Shown: positions 43,523 through 53,773 of the stretch, in pieces
Position numbering within the stretch: the stretch's first letter is position 1
Layout: each line of letters begins with the position of its first letter
Assembly: GCA_017525805.1 (NCBI GenBank)
Contig: JAFXSH010000068.1
Coordinates: 1 to 64,000 of the forward strand
Direction: 5' to 3'
Length of the DNA stretch: 64,000 bases
From: Clostridia bacterium
GTDB taxonomy: Bacteria > Bacillota_A > Clostridia > Christensenellales > Aristaeellaceae
The notes under the pieces: model-generated
What the model was told of the DNA's origin: nothing
Database searches by the model: none
The model's input: only the letters and a program-made list of their open reading frames with translations
Made by a program: the position numbers and the translations under genes

Positions 43523-43626
43523 ATGCAGGCAAGCACAATCAAAACGTGCGGTTTGTCCGGCGCGGAAACGCGGCGGATCAAACGCCGGTTTTAACCCGGC
43601 GATACAAAAAGAAAGGGGAAACCAAA

Positions 43627-44958
43627 ATGAAAAAAATCCTTGCTCTGCTGCTGGCGCTGGTGATGGCGCTGAGCTGCGTCGGCGTGTTCGCCGAGGAAGC
43701 CGAGTCCAACGAGATCGCCTTTGAGCTGCCCTCCTTCACCGTGGCCTTTGAATCCACTGTGAATGTGGACGCCCTTATGGCCCTGCTTCCCATGTTCGGC
43801 ATTGACGAGGGCACCATGGGCATGATGCAGACTATCCTGCCCCTGTTGGCCGAAACCAACGGACAGCTTGTGTTCGCCGATAACGGCGCGCAGTTCGACC
43901 TGGGCCTCAAGGGCCAGACTGTGCTGACCGTGGCCGGTGAGCAGACCGAAGGCGGCTTCGCCCTGGCCAGCGATATCTTGCCCAGCTACGTGCTCACCCT
44001 GTCCAACGAAACCATCGAAGAGATTCTCAAGCAGTTCACCGCCCAGGCGGAAGACGCTTTCGCCAACGTGGATATGGAAGCGCTGCTCACCAATGTGATG
44101 GGCTACGTGATGCAGTTCGCCGGCACCGTGACCGAAGCCGTGGCCACCGGTGATCCCGAAGTGGGCGAATTCGCCTTTGAAGATCTGGAACTGACCTTCA
44201 ACTGCCGGATGCCCATCATCATCGATGTGGAAGCCATCAAGGGCGCTATGGAAACCCTGATCGCCCAGTTGGAGGCAGATGAAAGCATCGGTTCTGTGAT
44301 CAATGCGCTGGGCACCCTCGGCGTGTCGATGGATGGCGAAGAAACCGTCGTTATCTTCCCCGACGAAGTGACTGTATACGCTTACACCAATGTGGATGAA
44401 GAAGGCAACCAGGTGGGCGATACCACCCTGGTCACTGTGGAAACCGCTACCACCGCGGAAGAAGTAACTGTGAACGTGAACGTTGATGTGCTGGTTGAAG
44501 GCGAAAACGTGACCGTGATGGTTGATATTCCTGAACAGGATATCGCCCTTACCGTGAATGTTGAGCCCACTGAAGACGGCGCCTCCATTTCCATCGTGTT
44601 TGATGGTATGGGCATCCAGGCCGCTGAATTGATGGCCATTTCCATTGGCGACGCGCTGACGCTGTATTCCGAAAGCTACCTGATGGATATGGAGAATCCC
44701 ATTGTCACCGATACCGTGGTATTCTTCCAGGGCGGCGAGCGCGACTTCACCGTGCTGGACGAAAGCAAGACCGCGATCGGCGTGGAACAGCTGATGGCCG
44801 ATACCGAAGGCGAAGTCACCAACGCGCTGCTGGCCGACGTGATGAATAACGGCTTAGGCATGCTGATCACCAAGGTTTCTCAGATCCTGCCCGAAGAAAT
44901 GGCCGGTCTGATGAGCATGATGTATCCCACCGAAGCGGTGGAAGGCGCTGCCGAATAA
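43627..44958 (+). CDS. Acidic secreted protein of unknown function (third of three)
   Basis: 443 residues. Signal peptide MKKILALLLALVMALSCVGVFAEE, cleavage after VFA. The mature protein is very acidic with few lysines. It shows a helical first third (GMMQTILPLLAETNGQLVFA) and a beta-rich valine/threonine stretch (EEVTVNVNVDVLVEGENVTV). Strong ribosome site (AAAGGGGAAACC), own promoter and strong terminator, and uniform codon choice suggest high expression. Not recognised. It may belong with the two upstream secreted proteins, as all three share signal-peptide style and beta-rich bodies. Confidence 0.65.
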   Translation: MKKILALLLALVMALSCVGVFAEEAESNEIAFELPSFTVAFESTVNVDALMALLPMFGIDEGTMGMMQTILPLLAETNGQLVFADNGAQFDLGLKGQTVLTVAGEQTEGGFALASDILPSYVLTLSNETIEEILKQFTAQAEDAFANVDMEALLTNVMGYVMQFAGTVTEAVATGDPEVGEFAFEDLELTFNCRMPIIIDVEAIKGAMETLIAQLEADESIGSVINALGTLGVSMDGEETVVIFPDEVTVYAYTNVDEEGNQVGDTTLVTVETATTAEEVTVNVNVDVLVEGENVTVMVDIPEQDIALTVNVEPTEDGASISIVFDGMGIQAAELMAISIGDALTLYSESYLMDMENPIVTDTVVFFQGGERDFTVLDESKTAIGVEQLMADTEGEVTNALLADVMNNGLGMLITKVSQILPEEMAGLMSMMYPTEAVEGAAE

Positions 44959-44979
44959 TTTCGATCCCTGAACTCCCGT

Positions 44980-45011
44980 GCCGTCCGGGCTTGCCCCGGA
45001 CGGCGTTTTTT
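44980..45011 (+). terminator. Terminator of the third secreted-protein gene
   Basis: GCCGTCCGGG/CCCGGACGGC stem followed by GTTTTTT. Confidence 0.88.
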
Positions 45012-45036
45012 CAGCAAGCCAGATGGAGGACGCGAT

Positions 45037-45789
45037 ATGGAGGATTTTTCATTGCCCCAGGCCCAGCCCTTTGATTTCCCCGAAGGGGACCATGGAATAC
45101 TCTTGATCCATGGGTTTACAGGCTCGCCCGCTCATATGCGCCTGATCGGCGAAGGTCTAAAAGAAAAGGGCTTCGCCGTGCGGGGGATGCTGCTGCCGGG
45201 CCATGGGGAAACGCCCTGCGCCTTGGGGAACGCAAAATGGCAGGATTGGCTGCTGGCTTGCCGGAGGGAAGCGCGGGACATGCGGGAAAAATACAGGCGG
45301 TTCACCGTGGCGGGCCTTTCCATGGGCGGCTGCTTAGCGCTTTTGATCGCCGCACAGATGCAGGCCGATGCCTGCGTCACCATCGCCGCGCCCATGAAAA
45401 CCGTCAAGCGCTTCCGGGCTTTGGCTCCGGCGGCGGCCCTGGTGCATCCCATGATTTATAAGCAGGCGGACGGCGCGAGGAAAACCCTGGATCAGGCATA
45501 CGATATCGGCTACAGCAGCTATCCCACCAAAAGCGTCGGCCAGCTGAGCGCCGTCATCCGCAGGGCAAAGCAGGACTTGCACCTGATCCAATGCCCCATT
45601 TTGGCCATTCAATCCCACGGCGATAAAACCGTGACGGCGGACAGTCCGGACCTGATTTTGAAGGGCGTTTCCAGCCAGGTCAAGGCACAGCTGTGGCTGG
45701 ACAGCGCGCCGCATGTGTGCACCATTTCCCCGGAATACCAAAAAATCGTGAACGGCATGGCGGATTTCCTGAAAAAATGGACGGAATGA
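45037..45789 (+). CDS. Alpha/beta hydrolase (carboxylesterase, Est30-like)
   Basis: 250 residues, cytoplasmic. GILLIHGFTGSPAHM gives the oxyanion region, VAGLSMGGCLALL the nucleophile serine, QSHGDKTV the acid region, and APHVC the catalytic histidine. This size and order match the Bacillus/Geobacillus Est30 carboxylesterases, which hydrolyse short-chain esters or monoacylglycerols. ATG follows GGAGG. Single gene between two terminators. Confidence 0.88.
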   Translation: MEDFSLPQAQPFDFPEGDHGILLIHGFTGSPAHMRLIGEGLKEKGFAVRGMLLPGHGETPCALGNAKWQDWLLACRREARDMREKYRRFTVAGLSMGGCLALLIAAQMQADACVTIAAPMKTVKRFRALAPAAALVHPMIYKQADGARKTLDQAYDIGYSSYPTKSVGQLSAVIRRAKQDLHLIQCPILAIQSHGDKTVTADSPDLILKGVSSQVKAQLWLDSAPHVCTISPEYQKIVNGMADFLKKWTE

Positions 45790-45807
45790 AAAAGCTATGG
45801 GCCTAAA

Positions 45808-45858
45808 GAAAACGGCGGGGCAATGCATCTGCCCAAAAACAGGACCGGTTTTCTTTTC
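45808..45858 (+). terminator. Probable terminator of the esterase gene
   Basis: GAAAAC/GTTTTC outer pairing with a GGGCA/TGCCC inner hairpin, followed by CTTTTC. Imperfect. Confidence 0.4.
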
Positions 45859-45894
45859 AAACTGCTGAAACTTCGTTTATTTCTTTGAAAACGC

Positions 45895-45923
45895 TTGTAT
45901 TTCGGCATGGTGTATGGTATACT
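45895..45923 (+). promoter_or_regulatory. Promoter of the rimP-nusA-infB operon
   Basis: TTGTAT (45895-45900), 17 bases, TATACT (45918-45923). Confidence 0.65.
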
Positions 45924-46006
45924 AACACTTGGAATCTGTCAAAAAGATGGCAGAATCCGGCACGGAAAGAGACCAACGCCTTTGAAAGAAAGAAGGGTTT
46001 AACGAA

Positions 46007-46106
46007 GAGTGGGAGCTGCAAGCAGGAAGACGCGGTGGCGGATGCTTTATTTCGTGCCCCTGTGTTTTCCAAAGCTTGCGGAGTGATCCCGCTCTTTTAT
46101 ATTTTA
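46007..46106 (+). promoter_or_regulatory. Attenuator-like structured leader before rimP
   Basis: GAGTGGGA (about 46007-46014) pairs with TCCCGCTC (about 46087-46094) and GCAAGC pairs with GCTTGC, bringing a long stem onto TTTTATATTTT just before the rimP ribosome site. This looks like a transcription terminator in the roughly 200-base leader. Control of this operon through NusA-dependent attenuation would fit, but the link is inference. Confidence 0.45.
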
Positions 46107-46120
46107 ATAAGGAGAGCACA

Positions 46121-46609
46121 ATGCCCCAAAAGAACCTGAACATGCAGAGAATTACCGAAATCTGCGAAAAAACGGCACGGAAATTCGATTATGAGCTGTG
46201 CGACGCCGCCATGGAAAAGGAACCCACGGGCCGGTATCTGCGCATATATATCGACAAAGAGGGCGGCATTACCTTAGACGACTGCGAAAAGTACCATCGG
46301 GCTGTGCAGCCCAGCTTAGAAAGCTTCGACTACGATTTCCTGGAGGTCTGCTCTCCGGGCATCGACCGGCCCCTGAAAACGAAGCGCGATATCGAGAAAT
46401 CCATGGGGCTGCTGGTGGAGGCCAGGCTCTATAAACCGGTGGACGGCAGGAAAGCCATTCAGGGCCTGCTCAGGGAAATGGACGATAATCACGTGCTGCT
46501 GCAAAGCGGGGAGGAACAAATCGATTTGCCCCGCAAGGCGGTGGCCCAGGTGCGTCTGGTGCCCGATTTGAGCGCGCTGGATGAAGAAGAGGAAGATACG
46601 TCCCTGTGA
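46121..46609 (+). CDS. rimP: Ribosome maturation factor RimP
   Basis: 162 residues. The N-terminal domain has YELCDAAMEKEPTGRYLRIY and IDKEGGITLDDCEKYHRAV, the central CSPGIDRPLKTKRD is the best-conserved RimP motif, and the C-terminal Sm-like barrel follows. The tail is acidic (DEEEEDTSL). It helps assemble the 30S head. ATG follows AAGGAGAGCACA. First gene of the operon. Confidence 0.95.
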   Translation: MPQKNLNMQRITEICEKTARKFDYELCDAAMEKEPTGRYLRIYIDKEGGITLDDCEKYHRAVQPSLESFDYDFLEVCSPGIDRPLKTKRDIEKSMGLLVEARLYKPVDGRKAIQGLLREMDDNHVLLQSGEEQIDLPRKAVAQVRLVPDLSALDEEEEDTSL

Positions 46610-46651
46610 TGAAAAACGGGATGATTACGCGATGAAAGCAGGAGGACAAAA

Positions 46652-47818
<1,167 letters not shown>

Positions 47819-47833
47819 ACAGAGGATAGACCC

Positions 47834-48112
47834 ATGAAGGAAAAAAAAGTGCCCATGCGCATGTGCGTGGGCTGCCGGGAAATGAAGCCCAAAAAAGAGC
47901 TTCTGCGGGTGGTGCGCTCCCCGGAAGGCGCGGTATCCATCGATGTGACGGGCCGCAAGCCGGGCCGCGGGGCGTATGTATGCCACTCGGCGGAGTGCCT
48001 CAAGCGGGCCATCAAGCAGCGGCAGCTGGAGCGGGCATTTGAATGCGCGCTGGGGGAAGAAACGCACGCGTCCCTTTTGCGCGAGCTGGAAACTTTGGAG
48101 GCCAAGGCGTGA
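47834..48112 (+). CDS. rnpM: RNA-binding protein RnpM (YlxR)
   Basis: 92 residues. PMRMCVGCREMKPKKELLRV and GRGAYVCHSAECLKRAIKQR are the diagnostic YlxR blocks, including the basic face. Family members have been shown to bind and modulate RNase P in Bacillus. It starts 16 bases after nusA and its stop overlaps the next start (GTGA). Confidence 0.93.
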   Translation: MKEKKVPMRMCVGCREMKPKKELLRVVRSPEGAVSIDVTGRKPGRGAYVCHSAECLKRAIKQRQLERAFECALGEETHASLLRELETLEAKA

Positions 48113-48426
48113 CGCCGGTATCCGGGCTGCTGGGCCTGGCCAGCCGCGCGGGGCAGATCATCCTGGGGGCTGACCTGGCGCTGCGGGAAATCAAAGGCGG
48201 CAGGGCAGGGGCCGTGCTGCTGGACGCGGGCGCTTCGGAGGGGACCAGGAAAAAAATCTTGGACGCCTGCGCTTATCACGGTGTTTCAGCGTATATACTG
48301 CCAGAGGATGAGCTTTCCCGCGCCTGCGGGAAAGAGGGCCGCATGGCTGCCTCGGTGAAAAAAGGGAAGCTGTGCCAAAGGATACAGGAACTGCTCAAAG
48401 AGGAAGAGGATCGGGCGCGGGCGTAG
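48109..48426 (+). CDS. ylxQ: L7Ae-type RNA-binding protein (YlxQ)
   Basis: 105 residues starting at GTG 48109 with GGAGG seven bases upstream. VSGLLGLASRAGQIILGADL is the L7Ae/L30e opening, AVLLDAGASEGTRKKILDAC and LPEDELSRACGKEG follow. It is the kink-turn-binding small protein encoded between rnpM and infB in Firmicutes; its role is not settled. The start overlaps the rnpM stop, which implies coupling. Confidence 0.9.
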   Translation: MTPVSGLLGLASRAGQIILGADLALREIKGGRAGAVLLDAGASEGTRKKILDACAYHGVSAYILPEDELSRACGKEGRMAASVKKGKLCQRIQELLKEEEDRARA

Positions 48427-48501
48427 GCGCGGGCCGGATCCAGTTGATAAGATTGATAGATTGCGTAAATTACAAGCCAAATGCGGGGGTGCAAGCATCG
48501 A

Positions 48502-51411
48502 ATGACCAAGGTGAAACTGGCTGAAGCCACAAAGGAAATCAATCAGCAGGCGGGCGCGATCCTGGAGGAAGCCGCGCGCATCCGGAGAAGTCTGGAAGGC
48601 GTGCTGGGCACGCTGCGCAAGCAGGAAGCCAAATTCCAGCGGGAAGAGGAAGAAGAAAAGGCCCGCAAGCGCCAGGAAGAGCAGGCAGAGCTGGCCAAAC
48701 AGCACACGAAAGCCTGGACGATGCCCGATGAGGATGTGCCGGCAGCCCCTGCCGCCGTCGAATCGGAACGGAGCGAAGGAAAGGCGGACATGGAAAAAGC
48801 GCCTGCCCAAACATCCGAACCGGTCAAGGAAAAGAAAGAAGAAAAGGCCGTGCCTGTGGAGGCGGAAAAGCCCCAGGCGGATCAGGCGTCCGCCGCCAAA
48901 GCGGAAGCGCCCAAGCAGGATAAGCCTGCCGAGGCGAAACCGGCGGATATGAAACCCGTGGAAGCGAAGCCCGCCGAAAGCAAACCGGCGGATAAGCCCA
49001 AGCCCGTGCCCGCTGCCCGGCCCGTACCGGCGCAGCCCCAGCGGCCCGTTCAGCAGACGGCCCGACCCGTGGGCGCTCCCCAGCAAGGACAGCCCCGGCC
49101 CCAGGGCCAATATGGCCGTCCGGTCAATGCCCAGGGCCAGCAGCCTTACGGCCGTCCCGCCGGCGCCGCCCAGGGTCAGTATGGCCGTCCCGTCAATGCC
49201 CAGCAGGGCCAGGGCGCGGCCCGTCCCGCAGGCGCCCCGTATGGCCGTCCGGCAGGCGCTGCGCCTTATGGCCGCTCCGCTGGCGCGCAGGGGCAGCCCT
49301 TTAACCGTCCCGCCGGGCAGCAGGGACAGCAGCCCTTTAACCGTTCCGCCGGACAGGGCGGAACCCCCCGTCCCGCCCAAGGCGGCAGGCCCCAGGGCGG
49401 AGCCAACCGTCCCATGGGCGGCGGCCGCAGCCGGGGTCCGGAACTGACCCCTGTGGTGGAAAAGGAAAGGGTCAGCAATTACGATCCCAATAAGAAGCAG
49501 TATATCCGGCAGCATGACCCGGAGCACGTGGCCAAGAACCGCAAGCAATTGCAGAAGGAAACCTTCTCCGCTTACGACGATGAAACCGTGCGCGGCGGCA
49601 AGAAGGCCCGCAGCAATAAGAAGCAGCTTTCCGCTCAGCAGATGATGGCCCCCATCAAGATCGAAAAGGCGTTCATGACGGCGGAAACCATCACCGTGAA
49701 GGACCTGACCGAGCGCATCGGCAAACCCGCCGGCGAAATTTTAAAGAAACTTTTGATGCTCGGCATCATGAGCAACATCAATTCCGAACTGGATTACGAC
49801 ACCGCTTCCCTCGTCTGCTCCGAATTCGGGGTAGAACTGGAAATGAAGCTGGATAAGACCGCCGAGGACGCCCTCTCCGAAATCGACGTGGAAGATTCCG
49901 AAGAGGACCTCCAGCCCCGTCCTCCCGTCATCACCATTATGGGCCACGTGGACCACGGCAAAACGTCCCTGCTGGACTACATCCGCAAGGCCCACGTCAC
50001 CGCCACCGAGGCGGGCGGCATCACCCAGCACATCGGCGCTTACACCGTCAAGCTGAACGGACGGCAGATCACTTTCCTGGATACCCCCGGCCACGAAGCC
50101 TTTACCGCCATGCGTATGCGCGGGGCCCAGGCCACGGACATCGCCGTGCTGGTGGTTGCCGCCGACGACGGCGTGATGCCCCAGACCATCGAAGCCATCA
50201 ACCACGCTAAAGCGGCGGATGTGCCCGTGGTGGTGGCCATCAACAAGATGGATAAGCCCGGCGCCAACCCCGACCGCATCATGCAGGACCTGACCAAGTA
50301 CGATATGGTGCCCGAGGATTGGGGCGGCGATACCATCATGGTGCCCGTCAGCGCCATCACCGGCCAGGGCGTGGACGACCTGCTGGAAATGATCCTTTTG
50401 CAGGCCGACACCATGGAACTGAAAGCCAACCCCAACCGCATGGCCAAAGGCGTGATCATCGAAGCCAAGCTGGACAAGGCCCGGGGCCCGCTGGCCACCG
50501 TGCTCCTCCAGAACGGCACTCTGAAAATCGGCGATAACATCGTGGCGGGCATGGCCTCCGGCCGCGTCCGCGCCATGGTGAACGACCGGGGCGAGCGCGT
50601 GCAGAGCGCCGGGCCCTCCACCCCTGTGGAAATCTCCGGCTTCAATGAAGTGCCCCTGGCGGGCGACGAAATGTTCGCCGTGGCGGACGACCACTTGAGC
50701 CGTCAGGTGGCCCAGGAGCGCCGCGACAAGGTGAAGGCCGCAAGGGCCAACACCACCAAGGTGAGCCTGGATAATCTTTTCGCGGGCATCACCGAGGGCA
50801 AGGTACAGAACCTGAACATCATCATCAAGGCCGACGTGCAGGGCAGCGTGGAAGCCGTGAAGCAGGCGTTGGAGAAGCTCTCCAACGACGAAGTGAAGGT
50901 GCGCGTGCTGCACAGCGCCGTGGGCGCTGTGACCCAGGACGACGTGAACCTGGCCTCCGCTTTCAACGCCATCATCATCGGCTTCAACATCCGCCCCGAT
51001 TCCACCGCCCGTGACGCCGCTGAGCGCGAAGGCGTGGACATCCGCCTCTACCGCATCATCTATCAGGCCATCGAGGACGTGGAAAAGGCCATGAAGGGCC
51101 TGCTGGCCCCCGAATTCAAGGAAAACCTGCTGGGTCACGCCCAGGTGCGCAGCACCTTCAAGATCACCGGCGCGGGCACTATCGCGGGCTGCTACGTCAC
51201 CGACGGCAAAGTGCAGCGCAACGCCTCCGTGCGCCTGCTGCGGGATAACGTGGTGGTGTTCGAGGGCAAGCTCTCCTCCCTCCGCCGCTTCAAGGACGAC
51301 GTGAAGGAAGTGGCCTCCGGCTACGAATGCGGCGTTGGCCTGGAAAACTACAACGACGTCAAGGAAGGCGACGTTGTGGAATGCTTCGTGATGGAAGAGA
51401 TTGAGCGGTAA
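48502..51411 (+). CDS. infB: Translation initiation factor IF-2
   Basis: 969 residues. A very long N-terminal part: a helical start ([20 protein letters not shown]), an acidic-lysine stretch, then proline/glycine/glutamine-rich repeats. The IF2_N subdomain (about 395-450) is followed by the G domain with GHVDHGKT (481-488), DTPGHEAF and NKMD. Domains II, III and IV follow. It places initiator tRNA on the 30S subunit. I start at ATG 48502, behind GGGGGTG; ATG 48481 in frame has no site. Followed by a long repeat hairpin. Confidence 0.95.
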   Translation: MTKVKLAEATKEINQQAGAILEEAARIRRSLEGVLGTLRKQEAKFQREEEEEKARKRQEEQAELAKQHTKAWTMPDEDVPAAPAAVESERSEGKADMEKAPAQTSEPVKEKKEEKAVPVEAEKPQADQASAAKAEAPKQDKPAEAKPADMKPVEAKPAESKPADKPKPVPAARPVPAQPQRPVQQTARPVGAPQQGQPRPQGQYGRPVNAQGQQPYGRPAGAAQGQYGRPVNAQQGQGAARPAGAPYGRPAGAAPYGRSAGAQGQPFNRPAGQQGQQPFNRSAGQGGTPRPAQGGRPQGGANRPMGGGRSRGPELTPVVEKERVSNYDPNKKQYIRQHDPEHVAKNRKQLQKETFSAYDDETVRGGKKARSNKKQLSAQQMMAPIKIEKAFMTAETITVKDLTERIGKPAGEILKKLLMLGIMSNINSELDYDTASLVCSEFGVELEMKLDKTAEDALSEIDVEDSEEDLQPRPPVITIMGHVDHGKTSLLDYIRKAHVTATEAGGITQHIGAYTVKLNGRQITFLDTPGHEAFTAMRMRGAQATDIAVLVVAADDGVMPQTIEAINHAKAADVPVVVAINKMDKPGANPDRIMQDLTKYDMVPEDWGGDTIMVPVSAITGQGVDDLLEMILLQADTMELKANPNRMAKGVIIEAKLDKARGPLATVLLQNGTLKIGDNIVAGMASGRVRAMVNDRGERVQSAGPSTPVEISGFNEVPLAGDEMFAVADDHLSRQVAQERRDKVKAARANTTKVSLDNLFAGITEGKVQNLNIIIKADVQGSVEAVKQALEKLSNDEVKVRVLHSAVGAVTQDDVNLASAFNAIIIGFNIRPDSTARDAAEREGVDIRLYRIIYQAIEDVEKAMKGLLAPEFKENLLGHAQVRSTFKITGAGTIAGCYVTDGKVQRNASVRLLRDNVVVFEGKLSSLRRFKDDVKEVASGYECGVGLENYNDVKEGDVVECFVMEEIER
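49100..49420 (+). repeat. Low-complexity repeats inside infB
   Basis: This part of infB encodes degenerate repeats on the patterns [17 protein letters not shown] and [11 protein letters not shown], roughly residues 200-306 of IF-2. It joins the conserved domains to the N-terminal helix as a flexible linker. Copy number may vary between strains. Confidence 0.75.
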
Positions 51412-51422
51412 GGGAAGAATTG

Positions 51423-51480
51423 GCGGGAAACCTTTCTTTCAGGAGAAAGAAAGGTTTCCCGCACCCTTCCAAAGAAAGCC
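51423..51480. repeat. Long perfect hairpin with conserved tail, downstream of infB
   Basis: Arms 51423-51440 and 51445-51462 pair over 18 bases around AGGA, followed by ACCCTTCCAAAGAAAGCC (51463-51480). The layout and tail match the element after pnp (3192-3255). It separates infB from rbfA. Confidence 0.78.
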
Positions 51481-51558
51481 TTCCTCGGGATGGAAGGGGA
51501 ATGATTTTTTGTTTTTTGCTTCCCCGTGGAAGGCTTGAACATTTGAAAGGAAAAAGCT

Positions 51559-51930
51559 TTGAGTAGTTTTCGTATTGATCGTATTTCAGAAGAGGTACGG
51601 CATGCAATTGACGCCATCATCCGGGATATGAACGACCCCCGCATCACCGGCACCTATGCGGTGACCCGGGCGGACGTGACCCGTGATTTGCGCTGGGCCA
51701 AGGTGTACGTGAGCGTGCTGGAGGACGATAAGGCGGACGATATGATCAAGGCGCTGAAAAAAGCCGCCGGATTTATCCGCCACGAATTGGGGACGCGCGT
51801 GGATTTGCGCTATACCCCTGAATTACTGTTTGAACGGGACCGCAACATCGCCTATGGCGCGCATATCGCCCAGGTGCTCAAGGAAGTGGCCCCCAGAGAG
51901 GAAGAAGATACGAATGGCGCAGAAGAATGA
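51559..51930 (+). CDS. rbfA: Ribosome-binding factor A
   Basis: 123 residues starting at TTG 51559 with AAAGG upstream. RIDRISEEVRHAIDAIIRDM, MNDPRITGTYAVTRADVTRD and AKVYVSVLEDD are typical of the KH-like RbfA fold. It binds 30S precursors late in assembly. Its end overlaps the next gene by 17 bases. Confidence 0.94.
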   Translation: MSSFRIDRISEEVRHAIDAIIRDMNDPRITGTYAVTRADVTRDLRWAKVYVSVLEDDKADDMIKALKKAAGFIRHELGTRVDLRYTPELLFERDRNIAYGAHIAQVLKEVAPREEEDTNGAEE

Positions 51931-52900
51931 TTTCTGCCCCGAAATGCTGTCCGCGCTGCAAAATGCGAACAGCATTTTGTTATGTACCCACGCCCAGCCG
52001 GACGGGGACGCCATCGGCTCCACCTTGGCCATGGGCTTGGGTCTGCGTGCCTTGGGCAAGCAGGTGGCTTTCTTAGACGCCGACCCGGTACCGGGGCAGA
52101 TGCGCTTTCTGCCCGGCGCGGCGGATTTTGTCCAGCCGGAAGCGGTACAGAGTAAAACTTATGATGTGTCGCTTGCCATTGACACGGCCACCGTGGAACT
52201 GCTGGGCGCAAGCAGGGACGCTTTTTTTGCCGCGCCCGTCACGATGGTCATGGATCATCACCCGGACAATCCGCGCTATGCCATGATCAACGTGGTAGAC
52301 GGCAAGGCGTCGGCGGCGGGCTGCGTGGCATACCGCTGCCTGAAAGCGCTGAATATCCCGCTGACCAAAGAAATCGCCGCCTGCCTGTACTGCGCCATCA
52401 GCACGGACACGGGAAACTTCCGCTTCCAGAATACCAACGCCGAAACGTTCTCCATCATGGCGGAATTGATGGATGCCGGACTGGATTTGCCTGCCGTGGC
52501 GCGGCCCATCCATCAATTGCGGGAAGAACCCCACCTGCGGCTGCTGGGCCGGGCGCTGGACTCTCTGAAAATTTTTGCCGGGGGAAAATGCGCCTGCATG
52601 AAGCTGACCCAGGCGGATTATGAAGCCGCCCATGCGCTGCAGGAGCACAATACCAATATCGTGAATTACGCCCTGGATATCCCCGGCGTGGAAATGGCTT
52701 TCTTAGCCGAGGAACGGGAAAGCGGGCAGGTGAAAGCCAGCCTGCGGGCCCTGCCACCCTGGAACGTGGCGGAAATCGCCCGATCCTTCGGGGGCGGGGG
52801 ACATACGCTGGCCGCCGGTCTGCGGCTTTCCGTCACACTGGATGATCTTTGCGGGGAATTGGAAGAAAAAATGCTGAAAGCCCTTGAGGACAAGCAATGA
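51914..52900 (+). CDS. nrnA: DHH family nanoRNase / pAp phosphatase
   Basis: 328 residues. LLCTHAQPDGDAIGSTLAMG, LAIDTATVELLG, MVMDHHPDNPRYAMIN and STDTGNFRFQNT hold the metal ligands, and FGGGGHTLAAGLRL is the DHHA1 substrate motif. NrnA degrades 2-5 nt RNAs and 3'-phosphoadenosine 5'-phosphate. ATG 51914 overlaps the rbfA end; the longer frame reads rbfA sequence. Its stop overlaps the truB start (ATGA). Confidence 0.94.
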   Translation: MAQKNDFCPEMLSALQNANSILLCTHAQPDGDAIGSTLAMGLGLRALGKQVAFLDADPVPGQMRFLPGAADFVQPEAVQSKTYDVSLAIDTATVELLGASRDAFFAAPVTMVMDHHPDNPRYAMINVVDGKASAAGCVAYRCLKALNIPLTKEIAACLYCAISTDTGNFRFQNTNAETFSIMAELMDAGLDLPAVARPIHQLREEPHLRLLGRALDSLKIFAGGKCACMKLTQADYEAAHALQEHNTNIVNYALDIPGVEMAFLAEERESGQVKASLRALPPWNVAEIARSFGGGGHTLAAGLRLSVTLDDLCGELEEKMLKALEDKQ

Positions 52901-53769
52901 ACGGGTTCATCAATCTATTGAAGCCCCCCGGCATGTCCTCCGGCGCGGCGGTTGCCATTGTGAAGCGCCTTTCCAAAGAACGGGTGGGTCACGCGGGCAC
53001 ATTAGACCCGGAAGCGGCGGGGGTGCTGCCCATCATGGTGGGCAGGGCCACAAGGCTGCTGGACTGTTTCACCGATCACAGCAAAAGCTACGTGGCCGAG
53101 ATCGCCTTTGCCGGGGCTACGGACACCCAGGACGCCCAGGGAACGATCATTGAACCGAAGCAAAAGGTGCCGGAACGGGAAGAAATCCTTGCCGTATTGT
53201 CACAGTTTCGAGGCACGATCATGCAGCGCCCCCCCGTCTATTCCGCCCTGAAAAAAGACGGCGTACCGCTGTATGCTTTAGCCCGCCAGGGAAAAGCTGT
53301 GGAGACCCAGGCCAGGGAAACGGTGATCAACCGTTTGGAATTGGGAGAAAAAACGGGGCAGGACGGTTATATGCTGTCCATCGACTGCGGCAGCGGCACC
53401 TATATCCGCACATTATGCCATGATATCGGCCAAGCCTTGGACGCCCCGGCGCATATGCGGTTTTTGCTGCGCACCCGGCATGGGGCCTTTTCCACTGAAA
53501 ACGCCGTGACCATAGAGGAAGTATTGGAAGCGGACAACCTGGAAAAATATCTTTTGCCGTTTGATTACCCCTTACGGGGATTGCCCTTGCTGCCTCTGCC
53601 GGAACAGTATTGGAAGCTTGGGCGGAACGGGGGAAAGCTGCCCGCCGGTTTGCTGCCGGAATTGAACGATACGGAACGCTGCCGCGTGTACGCGGGAGAA
53701 GAACTGCTGGGCGTCGCGCATCGGGACGGGGACATCCTGCGCTTTGACGTTGGTTTGACGGGAGGATAA
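52897..53769 (+). CDS. truB: tRNA pseudouridine(55) synthase
   Basis: 290 residues. GHAGTLDPEAAGVLP includes catalytic D37; FRGTIMQRPPVYSALKKDG and GTYIRTLCHDIGQAL are further TruB motifs. It makes pseudouridine 55 in tRNA. The start overlaps nrnA. In many Firmicutes ribF and rpsO follow truB; here a HAD phosphatase follows instead and rpsO lies at the left of the window. Confidence 0.96.
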   Translation: MNGFINLLKPPGMSSGAAVAIVKRLSKERVGHAGTLDPEAAGVLPIMVGRATRLLDCFTDHSKSYVAEIAFAGATDTQDAQGTIIEPKQKVPEREEILAVLSQFRGTIMQRPPVYSALKKDGVPLYALARQGKAVETQARETVINRLELGEKTGQDGYMLSIDCGSGTYIRTLCHDIGQALDAPAHMRFLLRTRHGAFSTENAVTIEEVLEADNLEKYLLPFDYPLRGLPLLPLPEQYWKLGRNGGKLPAGLLPELNDTERCRVYAGEELLGVAHRDGDILRFDVGLTGG

Positions 53770-53773
53770 AGAA

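Noticed and set aside
48481..48501. Earlier infB start codon at 48481
   Set aside because: No ribosome binding site precedes it, and the conserved N-terminus begins at 48502.
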